Positions 1 through 5,036 of a DNA stretch of 5,258 bases are shown here, one piece after another. This stretch comes from an uncultured Eubacteriales bacterium (GTDB taxonomy: Bacteria; Bacillota; Clostridia; Lachnospirales; Anaerotignaceae): the NCBI GenBank assembly GCA_934552695.1, contig CAKTER010000117.1:1-5258 (forward strand), read 5' to 3'. Made by a program: the position numbers and the translations under genes. Positions within the stretch are counted from its first letter, which is position 1, and each line of letters starts with the position of its first letter. Under the pieces are notes generated by a model. It was given only the letters and a program-made list of their open reading frames with translations. It made no database searches and was not told the origin of the DNA.

Positions 1-5
1 TTCAA

Positions 6-26
6 GAATGATAACAATTTTCATTC
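6..26. promoter_or_regulatory. Candidate Fur/PerR/Zur-type operator
   Basis: This is an imperfect 10-1-10 inverted repeat in which 8 of 10 arm positions are complementary. Its core at 9-23, TGATAAC-A-ATTTTCA, matches the 7-1-7 Fur-family consensus (TGATAAT-n-ATTATCA) at 12 of 14 positions. It lies downstream of a minus-strand TTGACA (37-42), where a repressor could block a leftward promoter. That would suit a metal-uptake or oxidative-stress gene starting just beyond the left edge. The match is read by eye, the region is AT-rich so chance similarity is possible, and the regulated gene is not visible. Fur, PerR and Zur cannot be told apart from the site alone. Confidence 0.4.
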
Positions 27-42
27 CAATAAATGCTGTCAA
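14..42 (-). promoter_or_regulatory. Possible leftward promoter with TTGACA -35
   Basis: On the minus strand a perfect -35 hexamer, TTGACA, lies at 37-42. At 17-bp spacing the -10 position (14-19) reads AATTGT, only 3 of 6 against TATAAT. The -35 is convincing but the -10 is poor, as seen in regulated promoters or in chance matches. The candidate Fur-family repeat at 6-26 covers the -10. A short inverted repeat, ATGCT/AGCAT (33-37 and 45-49), surrounds the -35. The target gene would lie off the left edge. Confidence 0.3.
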
Positions 43-67
43 AAAGCATCTATTAAAAAGAGAAAAC

Positions 68-112
68 AAAAAAGTACGGTTGGCTTGGTAAAAAAGACAA
101 CCGTACTTTTTT
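68..112. terminator. Bidirectional Rho-independent terminator
   Basis: A perfect 15-bp stem (68-82 with 98-112) surrounds a 15-nt loop. The arms are A-rich outside and GTACGGTTG/CAACCGTAC inside. Read on the minus strand, the stem ends in six T followed by GTTTTC and more T, so it can terminate the operon whose last gene stops at 236. Read on the plus strand, the right arm also ends in six T, so it could serve a rightward gene ending before position 1. The hairpin is read directly from the sequence. Confidence 0.88.
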
Positions 113-235
113 GGGCTTACCTTGGAAAAGGCGGCAAGAGACGGCAGGATTTACTCCGCCATGGTTCTGTTTGCAGCGCCCGCTTTGAAAATGCGGAATG
201 TTTTAAAAAGCGGCAGGGTTTTCCCTGGCTTGCAT
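113..235 (-). other. 3' untranslated trailer of the TPR gene
   Basis: These 123 bases lie between the stop of the TPR gene and the terminator at 68-112. No supported gene is present. The only minus-strand reading frame right after the stop is ten codons (starting with ATG at 232-234) with no ribosome binding site. A small hairpin, CAGGG-AAAA-CCCTG (214-227), is followed on the minus strand by CCGC and five T (205-209). It could act as a weak first terminator ahead of the strong one. Confidence 0.5.
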
Positions 236-1651
236 TCAGGGCATTCCCAGCCTTTCCCGGGCTTCCTCTCCATGAGCACTTTCGGGGTATTCGTTGACAA
301 TTCGCTCCCAATAGGTTTTGGCCCGGTCGGCCTCGTTTTTGCTTTCGGCAATATAGGCCATATAGTACAGGGCCTCGGGGACAAAATCCGTATCGGCGTT
401 GGCCAGCTTCAGGGCGTTTTCAAAGTTGGTTTCGGCGGTGGTCAAATCGCTGCTCTGATAGGCTGTCATCGCCGCCTGATAAAAGCTGCGGGCGCCGGGG
501 CCAAAGCTGGCCTCCTTGGCGGCCTCGTAAGCAGCCTGGGCCGCCGCCGGCAGGTCGGATACGTCCAGCTCCAGCAGCAACAGGGCGGCGTTGCCATAGT
601 CCCCGGAGCCAATGAGGCTTTGGGCTTGGGTCAGCCGGGTTTGGCGCACCACCACGTCGGACTGATTTTGGTATTCGTCCAGCTGGGCTTGCAGGCGTTT
701 GGTTTCGTTGCTTAGCTTATTGGTTTGCTCGGAAAGCGCTGTGCGGGCGGTTTCGGACTGGGCCAGCTGGTCGGTCAGTTGGGAAATCTCCCGGTTTTTT
801 CCGTCGGACAGGGCCGGGAAAATCAAGGTGAAGCTAACCACGGCCGTGATGAGGATACCCAGCCCAAAGGCAAGGATTTCGGCGGGGGTAATCACCAGCA
901 GCCGCCGCCGGGAGGTTTGCAGGGCCTCGGTAATCCGCTTTTGGTGCAGGGCTTTTTGGGCCCGGTTGGGCGGGGCGTCCCGGAGGCTGGCAGCCCGGGG
1001 CTCCCGGGGGGGCTTTTTCACTTCCCGTACCGGCTCCCGCACCGGGCGGCCCAAAAGCTCTAACAAGTGCTTGGCCAAAGGGTTGCCGCTGTCCTGCCGC
1101 AGCACCCGCTCCAGCAGGGGGATGGCCCGGTTTTCTTCCCCGGCCCGGATGTAGCACAGGGCCAGCAGGTTTCGGGCTTCCGATAGGTAGGGGCTTAGGT
1201 TAATGGCCTTTTTTAACTGAATCATGGCCAAATCGTCGCTGCCCTGGATTAGATAGCGGCGGGCCAGGTTAAACATGCGTACAGCGTCGTTGGCTTGCTC
1301 CAGCGCCCGGCCGTGGGCCTGCAAATCGTCAATATAGCCCCGGGCGGGGTTGTTGGCGTCCTCCAACGAGGTGCTGATAATCCAGTGCTTTAGGGCGTCG
1401 GCCATACGGCCCCGGCGGTAATATACCAGCCCCAACAGGTTCCGGGCTTCGCTATTGCGTTTGTCAAACTTCAGGCTATTCAGCAGGGACAGCTCTGCCC
1501 CGGAAAGGTCGCCTTCCCGGGCTTGGCTCAATCCCTTATTATACAGCTTGGCGGCAGTAAGCCGTACCTTTTGGTACAGGGCCGTATCCAGATGGCACCG
1601 GGGACAGACCCCACCAGCAGGCAGGACGCTACCGCAAACGGGACATTGCAT
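236..1651 (-). CDS. Zinc-ribbon, TPR and coiled-coil single-pass membrane protein
   Basis: This 471-residue protein has an unusual, clearly modular layout. A zinc ribbon opens it, with Cys3, Cys6, Cys16 and Cys19 (CxxC-x9-CxxC). TPR-like helical repeats fill about 30-200; the clearest are 66-99, 122-155 and 156-189. A Pro- and Arg-rich basic linker (about 202-250) leads to one hydrophobic segment (about 258-280). A polar, Gln/Glu-rich predicted coiled coil (about 285-328) and a second TPR-like region (about 334-460) follow. The basic residues before the membrane segment favour the N-terminus inside and the C-terminal TPRs outside, so TPRs would lie on both membrane faces. There is no catalytic motif, so a scaffold or adaptor role is inferred. 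An AGGAGG six bases upstream supports the ATG. It is the last gene of the folC operon. Similar zinc-ribbon/TPR proteins are usually annotated hypothetical. Confidence 0.85.
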   Translation of the reverse strand: MQCPVCGSVLPAGGVCPRCHLDTALYQKVRLTAAKLYNKGLSQAREGDLSGAELSLLNSLKFDKRNSEARNLLGLVYYRRGRMADALKHWIISTSLEDANNPARGYIDDLQAHGRALEQANDAVRMFNLARRYLIQGSDDLAMIQLKKAINLSPYLSEARNLLALCYIRAGEENRAIPLLERVLRQDSGNPLAKHLLELLGRPVREPVREVKKPPREPRAASLRDAPPNRAQKALHQKRITEALQTSRRRLLVITPAEILAFGLGILITAVVSFTLIFPALSDGKNREISQLTDQLAQSETARTALSEQTNKLSNETKRLQAQLDEYQNQSDVVVRQTRLTQAQSLIGSGDYGNAALLLLELDVSDLPAAAQAAYEAAKEASFGPGARSFYQAAMTAYQSSDLTTAETNFENALKLANADTDFVPEALYYMAYIAESKNEADRAKTYWERIVNEYPESAHGEEARERLGMP

Positions 1652-1657
1652 AGGCTA

Positions 1658-1663
1658 CCTCCT
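1658..1663 (-). promoter_or_regulatory. Ribosome binding site overlapping the upstream stop codon
   Basis: AGGAGG on the minus strand sits six bases before the ATG of the zinc-ribbon/TPR gene. Its first two bases are the last two of the TAG stop of the 56-residue gene (1662-1664). A ribosome finishing the small gene would therefore occupy the next initiation site, a layout typical of translational coupling. Confidence 0.8.
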
Positions 1664-1832
1664 ACTTTTTCGATTCCCGGGGCGGGGGCGTCGTGGTGCG
1701 GTGGCCTTGTGCGGCCAAATGGCGCACCATATCCAAAACGTCCTGCATTTCATCATTTTGGAGGGCGACCTCGATGCTGTCAATTTCCAAAATGGGAGAA
1801 AACTTGTTTAGTTCTTCGCGAAAGTCAATCAT
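1662..1832 (-). CDS. Small acidic protein of unknown function, 56 residues
   Basis: This short gene encodes a 56-residue protein beginning MIDFREELNKF and ending in a polar tail with three prolines and two lysines (TTTPPPRESKK). I do not recognise the family. Residues 1-41 are rich in Asp, Glu, Leu and Ile with likely helical character; there is no signal peptide, membrane segment or cysteine. The case for a real gene is good. AAAGGAG (1840-1846) lies seven bases before the ATG, the gene sits 30 bases after the folC stop, and its TAG overlaps the ribosome binding site of the TPR gene. It fills the gap between two same-strand genes almost exactly. It might be a partner or regulator of the TPR membrane protein, but that rests on position alone. 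Confidence 0.75.
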   Translation of the reverse strand: MIDFREELNKFSPILEIDSIEVALQNDEMQDVLDMVRHLAAQGHRTTTPPPRESKK

Positions 1833-1839
1833 GGGTTTG

Positions 1840-1846
1840 CTCCTTT
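1840..1846 (-). promoter_or_regulatory. Ribosome binding site of the 56-residue gene
   Basis: AAAGGAG on the minus strand lies seven bases before the ATG at 1830-1832, inside the 30-base gap after the folC stop. It is the main evidence that the short reading frame is translated. Confidence 0.75.
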
Positions 1847-1862
1847 GCGAGTGTGTACCAAA

Positions 1863-3161
1863 TTACAGTTCGCCAGTCTCCAGTTTTTTCCGGATAGCGC
1901 CGATAAGATAGAGGGAACCGGCGCACAGCACAATGCCCTCCGGCCCGGCCAGCTTCCGGGCCAGCCGCACAGCCGCCGCCGGGTCTTTTTCCCAAGGCGC
2001 CGGACGGCCCAAATGGGCGGCCACCTGCTCCAGGGCCTCGGCGGGGAGACGGCGGGCGTTATCCGGCTCTGTCAGCACGACGTTTTGAGCCAAGGGAAGC
2101 AGCAGGGCCGTCATTTTTTCGTATTCCTTATCGCCCAAAATGCCCAGCACCAGCGTAATATCCCGGCCGGGGCAGCACAGGGGCAGGGAGCGGGCCAGCA
2201 TGGCGATGCCGTCGATGTTATGGGCCCCGTCCAAAATCAGGGTGGGGTTCTGGGCGACCACTTCCATGCGCCCGGGCCAGCGGACGGTTTTCAGGCCGGT
2301 GCGGATGGCCGCCTCGGGCAAGGGGACGCCGGCCTCTTGCAGGGCCCGGCAGGCCAGGAGCACCGTCGCACAGTTTTCCAGCTGGTAGGCCCCCGGCAGG
2401 GCCAGCTCCACGTTTTCCCAAACGCCGTTAGGGGTAGTTAGGGTAAAGCGGCTGCCGGAAAGGTCGGCGGAAAGCACGTGGATGGTTTGGGTTGGATTGT
2501 AATACAAGGGGGCTTTGTTTTGTCGGCAAACGGCTTCTATCACCCGGTATACCGTTTCGCTTTGGTGGTACAGCACCACCGGCCGATGGGGCTTAACAAT
2601 CCCGGCTTTTTCGGCGGCGATTTGCTCTAAGGTGTTCCCCAAATATTCCATGTGGTCCATGCCAATGGATAGGATGAGGCACAACAGCGGGTTTTTGACC
2701 ACATTGGTGGCATCGAACCGGCCGCCCATGCCCACCTCCAGCAGCACATATTCTACGGCCTGCTGCTCAAAATAGACAAAGGCCATAGCGGTGAGCACCT
2801 CGAACACAGTGGGCTGGGGCAGGCCCTCGGCCGTCATTTGGGCGCAGACCCCGGCCACCTGGGTGGCAACGGCCGCAAAGTCCTCGTCGGAAATGGGGGT
2901 GCCGTTGATTTGAAACCGTTCGTTGTAGCGGATGAGATGGGGGGAGGTGTAGGCTCCCACCCGGAAGCCGGCCGCCTGCAAAATGGCGGACAGCATGGCT
3001 GTGGCCGAGCCTTTGCCGTTGGTGCCGGCAAGATGGATTACAGTCAACCGTTCCTGGGGGTTTCCCAGTCGTTGGAGCAGCTCTTCTATATTTTGTAGGC
3101 CCAGCTTTATGCCGTGCCAGTAAATGTTTTGCAAATAGTCAAGAGATTCGGGATAATTCAT
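1863..3161 (-). CDS. folC: Folylpolyglutamate synthase / dihydrofolate synthase FolC
   Basis: FolC adds glutamate to folates in the cytoplasm using ATP, which retains them in the cell; many bacterial FolC proteins also make dihydrofolate from dihydropteroate. The 432-residue length is normal for this Mur-ligase-family enzyme. Visible motifs are the P-loop GTNGKGS (46-52), SPHL (73-76), ERFQING (81-87), the Mg-site region LEVGMGGRFDATNV (141-154, Glu142), His170, EKAGIVKP (184-191) with Lys185 matching the carbamylated lysine of the family, RWPGRMEV (294-301) and LDGAHN (310-315). The frame extends 15 codons further up to an ATG ending at 3206. I chose the ATG at 3159-3161 because GGAGG lies five bases before it and the protein then starts as family members do. 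Whether it is bifunctional cannot be decided by eye. It heads the run folC, small gene, TPR gene. Confidence 0.96.
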   Translation of the reverse strand: MNYPESLDYLQNIYWHGIKLGLQNIEELLQRLGNPQERLTVIHLAGTNGKGSATAMLSAILQAAGFRVGAYTSPHLIRYNERFQINGTPISDEDFAAVATQVAGVCAQMTAEGLPQPTVFEVLTAMAFVYFEQQAVEYVLLEVGMGGRFDATNVVKNPLLCLILSIGMDHMEYLGNTLEQIAAEKAGIVKPHRPVVLYHQSETVYRVIEAVCRQNKAPLYYNPTQTIHVLSADLSGSRFTLTTPNGVWENVELALPGAYQLENCATVLLACRALQEAGVPLPEAAIRTGLKTVRWPGRMEVVAQNPTLILDGAHNIDGIAMLARSLPLCCPGRDITLVLGILGDKEYEKMTALLLPLAQNVVLTEPDNARRLPAEALEQVAAHLGRPAPWEKDPAAAVRLARKLAGPEGIVLCAGSLYLIGAIRKKLETGEL

Positions 3162-3166
3162 AGGTG

Positions 3167-3171
3167 CCTCC
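3167..3171 (-). promoter_or_regulatory. Ribosome binding site that sets the folC start
   Basis: GGAGG on the minus strand, five bases before the ATG at 3159-3161, selects this start. The longer frame's ATG (3204-3206) lies in the loop of an inverted repeat (3194-3220), has no comparable upstream site, and would add 15 residues unlike FolC. Confidence 0.85.
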
Positions 3172-3193
3172 GGGTCAAAGGTTGCGTTTCTAT

Positions 3194-3220
3194 CCGGTAA
3201 CAACAAGGCTTGGTTACCGG
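3194..3220. repeat. Intercistronic hairpin overlapping the ASCH stop codon
   Basis: CCGGTAAC (3194-3201) and GTTACCGG (3213-3220) form a perfect 8-bp stem around an 11-nt loop. The right arm includes the last sense codon and TAA stop of the ASCH gene (3214-3219). No T-run follows on the minus strand, so a standard terminator is unlikely. It may be an mRNA-processing or stabilising element between ASCH and folC, or the start of a separate folC leader. Confidence 0.5.
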
Positions 3221-3663
3221 TATACTACTTTAAATTCTTCCAATACACAATCCCCATTTTCATCAAAGTCAAGGCCGACGGATGCATAGTCGGGAGTAAA
3301 AGCACGCCGGTGGGATGCTCGCCATTTTTGCAGGCTGCGGTCATCCTCCCCCTCTTTCCAGGCGTGTGCGGCGCTGACCTGATGGAAGGGGGTAAGGGAT
3401 ACGTTTATGTTTTGAATAATGCAGGCGGCTTCCCCGTTGTCAAAGAGAATCACACTGTACGTCCCGACTTTCGGAAGCTCGGCGCCTGCGATTTCATAGG
3501 CAAGCTTGGTGCTGGCGGTCGCCGTTTTGACACCGGCCAGCACCAAATGGGCCAGCTCGTCGGCGAGGGGGCCGCCGCCGCAGAACTTCCAGCTATCGTG
3601 CCTCGTGTTTTTGTCTATATGGTTTGTGTGACAAAAGGCTTGCCACATCTGTTCTTCCGTCAT
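3214..3663 (-). CDS. ASCH-domain protein, YhfF-like
   Basis: This 149-residue protein resembles the YhfF-type group of the ASCH family, small beta-barrel domains thought to bind RNA or nucleotides. Supporting features are the N-terminal helical part, the stretch GPLADELAHLVLAGVKTATA (31-50) with the conserved Gly-x-Lys-Thr-Ala-Thr core (44-49), PKVG (64-67), and the acidic EGEDDRSLQKWRASH motif (104-118) before the C-terminal strand. Some ASCH proteins act as RNases or as N4-acetylcytidine amidohydrolases, but the activity of the YhfF group is not established, so none is assigned. GGAGAAGG (3666-3673) supports the ATG. The left part of the gene is clearly less GC-rich than folC and galE (45-50% in lines sampled by eye), which could reflect separate acquisition. 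It lies 52 bases upstream of folC on the same strand and may be co-transcribed. Confidence 0.85.
   Translation of the reverse strand: MTEEQMWQAFCHTNHIDKNTRHDSWKFCGGGPLADELAHLVLAGVKTATASTKLAYEIAGAELPKVGTYSVILFDNGEAACIIQNINVSLTPFHQVSAAHAWKEGEDDRSLQKWRASHRRAFTPDYASVGLDFDENGDCVLEEFKVVYR
3222..3250 (-). promoter_or_regulatory. Weak candidate internal promoter for folC
   Basis: TTGTGT (3245-3250), a 17-bp spacer and TAGTAT (3222-3227) lie on the minus strand inside the end of the ASCH gene. They match consensus at 3 of 6 and 4 of 6 positions. Transcription from here would begin near 3215 and carry the 3194-3220 hairpin at the very 5' end of a folC transcript. The match is weak and chance is a real possibility. 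Confidence 0.22.
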
Positions 3664-3706
3664 AGCCTTCTCCGTTTTTTATCTGGTGAATGTCTGATTC
3701 GTTTGC

Positions 3707-3735
3707 ATCGTACCATATTTTCGTAGCGATTACAA
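3707..3735 (-). promoter_or_regulatory. Sigma-A-type promoter for the ASCH gene
   Basis: On the minus strand TTGTAA (3730-3735), a 17-bp spacer and TACGAT (3707-3712) form a reasonable housekeeping promoter. It is helped by an extended -10 TG one base before the hexamer. The start would be near 3700, giving a leader of about 37 bases before the ATG at 3663. It may drive the whole leftward run through folC and the TPR gene. Confidence 0.6.
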
Positions 3736-3764
3736 GAAGGGACCGGAACCGACCCGGTTTCTTC
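3736..3764. repeat. Inverted repeat in the divergent promoter region
   Basis: GAAG-GG-ACCGG (3736-3746) and CCGGT-TT-CTTC (3754-3764) face each other around a 7-base centre (3747-3753). Nine of eleven positions are Watson-Crick, and the other two are G opposite T. The repeat abuts the ASCH -35 and lies about 46 bp upstream of the galE -35, a position where a regulator could affect either promoter. No known operator family is recognised. Confidence 0.35.
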
Positions 3765-3810
3765 GTATTGCAAGGTTTGCTTTATTTTTACGGGAAAGGG
3801 GAAATTTTCT

Positions 3811-3839
3811 TTGACAAGTAGCCCGAATCCATCTACACT
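3811..3839 (+). promoter_or_regulatory. Strong sigma-A promoter for galE
   Basis: A perfect TTGACA (3811-3816), a 17-bp spacer and TACACT (3834-3839) make a near-consensus promoter. AT-rich runs just upstream (3781-3790 and 3802-3809) could act as an UP element. The expected start is near 3846, at the first base of the AAGGAGGT ribosome binding site, so the leader would be only about 15 bases. That leaves no room for a riboswitch or attenuator. Confidence 0.8.
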
Positions 3840-3845
3840 AGGGGC

Positions 3846-3853
3846 AAGGAGGT
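3846..3853 (+). promoter_or_regulatory. Ribosome binding site of galE
   Basis: AAGGAGGT lies seven bases before the galE ATG and supports that start. It coincides with the predicted transcription start, so the Shine-Dalgarno sequence would sit at the extreme 5' end of the mRNA. Confidence 0.85.
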
Positions 3854-3860
3854 CTTAGTA

Positions 3861-4871
3861 ATGGGGAAGATTTTAGTGACCGGCGGCGCCGGTTTTATTG
3901 GCAGCCATACCTGCGTGGTGTTGTTGGAGCAGGGGTATGAGCTGGTAATCTTGGATAACTTTTACAACTCCAAGCCCGAGGCGCTGCGGCGTATCCGGCA
4001 GATTACGGGAAAGGACTTTGCCTTTTACGAGGCGGACGTGTGCGACCGGGCGGCGTTGGATGCGGTGTTTGCTAAAGAGGACATTGAGGCCGTAATCCAC
4101 TTTGCCGGGTACAAGGCGGTGGGGGAATCGGTCAAAGAGCCGCTGATGTACTACGAAAACAACGTAGGCGGGGCGGTGTGCCTGTGCCGGGCCATGGAGG
4201 CGGCGGGCTGCCGCAATTTTGTGTTTTCCTCCTCAGCCACGGTGTACGACCCCGGCAACCCCATCCCCTATGTGGAGGGCTACCCCTTGGGGGCCTCGAA
4301 CCCGTATGGCTGGACCAAGGTGATGATCGAGCGAATCTTGACGGATACGGCGGCGGCCCACCCGGAATGGAGTGTGGCCCTGCTGCGGTATTTTAACCCC
4401 ATTGGCGCCCACGAAAGCGGGCTGCTGGGGGAAAACCCCAACGGCATCCCCAACAACCTGGTGCCCTACATTGCCCAGGTGGCCATTGGCAAGCTGCCCC
4501 ATCTAAACGTGTTTGGCAACGACTACGACACCCCCGACGGCACCGGCGTGCGGGACTACATCCATGTAATGGATTTGGCCGAGGGGCATGTGGCGGCCCT
4601 GGATTATGTGCTGAAGCACACCGGGGTAGAGGCGGTGAATTTGGGCACCGGTAAGGGCAGCAGCGTGCTGGAAGTAGCGGCGGCCTACGAAAAGGCTTGT
4701 GAGCGCTCCATTCCCTTGCATATGGCCCCCCGGCGGGCCGGGGACATCGCCGCATTTTTTGCAGCTACCGAAAAGGCCAAGGCGCTGCTGGGCTGGGAGG
4801 CCCGGCGGAGCATGGAGGAAATGTGCCGGGATAGCTGGCGCTTTACCGAGCAAAACCCCAACGGATTATAA
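3861..4871 (+). CDS. galE: UDP-glucose 4-epimerase GalE
   Basis: GalE is a cytoplasmic NAD-dependent short-chain dehydrogenase/reductase-family enzyme that interconverts UDP-galactose and UDP-glucose, for the Leloir pathway and for supplying galactose to surface glycans. The 336 residues match the usual length. Visible features are the NAD-binding GGAGFIG (8-14), FAGYKAVGES (81-90), SSSATVY (123-129) with Ser124, the YxxxK pair Tyr149 and Lys153, RYFNPIGAHESG (176-187), and GTGVRDYIHVMDLA (227-240). Ser124, Tyr149 and Lys153 fall at the same numbers as in the E. coli enzyme. Position 299, which gates substrate size (Tyr in E. coli), is Phe here, suggesting preference for UDP-Glc/UDP-Gal over N-acetylated sugars. 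The usually conserved Asp just after it is Ala302. No galK or galT is adjacent, so it appears monocistronic between its own promoter and terminator. Confidence 0.96.
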   Translation: MGKILVTGGAGFIGSHTCVVLLEQGYELVILDNFYNSKPEALRRIRQITGKDFAFYEADVCDRAALDAVFAKEDIEAVIHFAGYKAVGESVKEPLMYYENNVGGAVCLCRAMEAAGCRNFVFSSSATVYDPGNPIPYVEGYPLGASNPYGWTKVMIERILTDTAAAHPEWSVALLRYFNPIGAHESGLLGENPNGIPNNLVPYIAQVAIGKLPHLNVFGNDYDTPDGTGVRDYIHVMDLAEGHVAALDYVLKHTGVEAVNLGTGKGSSVLEVAAAYEKACERSIPLHMAPRRAGDIAAFFAATEKAKALLGWEARRSMEEMCRDSWRFTEQNPNGL

Positions 4872-4880
4872 GCAAAAACG

Positions 4881-4919
4881 AAGCTCCCTTTCGGAAGGAT
4901 TCCGGAGGGAGCTTTTTTT
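4881..4919. terminator. galE terminator, probably bidirectional
   Basis: AAGCTCCCT (4881-4889) pairs with AGGGAGCTT (4906-4914). An inner stem CGGAA/TTCCG (4892-4896 and 4900-4904) closes on a GGA loop. Seven T (4913-4919) follow on the plus strand, nine bases after the galE stop. On the minus strand the same stem is followed by CG and five T, so it can also stop transcription arriving from the convergent ABC transporter gene. Confidence 0.92.
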
Positions 4920-4938
4920 GTGTAGAACGAGGAGAATA

Positions 4939-4966
4939 GAAAAAGGAATGCTTGCATTTCTTTTTT
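4939..4966. terminator. Second terminator-like hairpin between convergent genes
   Basis: An A-rich arm (4939-4950) pairs with a T-rich arm (4955-4966) around a CTTG loop (4951-4954), with two G-T wobbles. On the minus strand the stem core GAAATGC/GCATTCC is followed by five T, suiting termination of the leftward ABC gene. On the plus strand six T (4961-4966) form part of the arm. It is weaker than the galE terminator. Confidence 0.5.
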
Positions 4967-4982
4967 ATTTGACGAGTTCCCT

Positions 4983-5015
4983 CAAGGGGAAGGAAACGAA
5001 GTTTTCTTCCCCTTG
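4983..5015. repeat. Long hairpin after the ABC transporter gene
   Basis: CAAGGGGAAG (4983-4992) and CTTCCCCTTG (5006-5015) are perfect complements. Pairing continues inward (4993-4997 with 5001-5005, one G-T wobble) to a GAA loop, giving a 15-bp stem. It begins 21 bases beyond the stop of the leftward ABC gene. No T-run follows on either strand, so it is more likely an mRNA 3'-end-protecting structure, or works together with the T-runs further left, than a complete terminator. Confidence 0.6.
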
Positions 5016-5036
5016 GATTACGGAGCGGTTTTCGGT

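Noticed and set aside
205..234. Ten-codon minus-strand frame just after the TPR stop
   Set aside because: It has no dedicated ribosome binding site and is too short to distinguish from chance; the stretch is better seen as a 3' trailer with a small hairpin.
122..715. Long plus-strand open frame of 197 codons
   Set aside because: It lies mostly opposite the zinc-ribbon/TPR gene, has no convincing ribosome binding site, and its Gly/Gln/Val-rich translation resembles an antisense reading of GC-rich codons.
1845..2441. Plus-strand open frame of 198 codons opposite folC
   Set aside because: It is antisense to well-supported folC; its Gln/Gly/His-rich translation matches no known fold, and it bridges the folC 3' end without its own signals.
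3162..3206. Longer folC start adding 15 residues
   Set aside because: The upstream ATG lies inside a hairpin region without a good ribosome binding site, while the ATG ending at 3161 has GGAGG at ideal spacing and gives a typical FolC N-terminus.
3664..3860. Riboswitch or attenuator between ASCH and galE
   Set aside because: The predicted galE leader is about 15 bases and the ASCH leader about 37, too short for any known riboswitch. The inverted repeat there lies outside both predicted transcripts.
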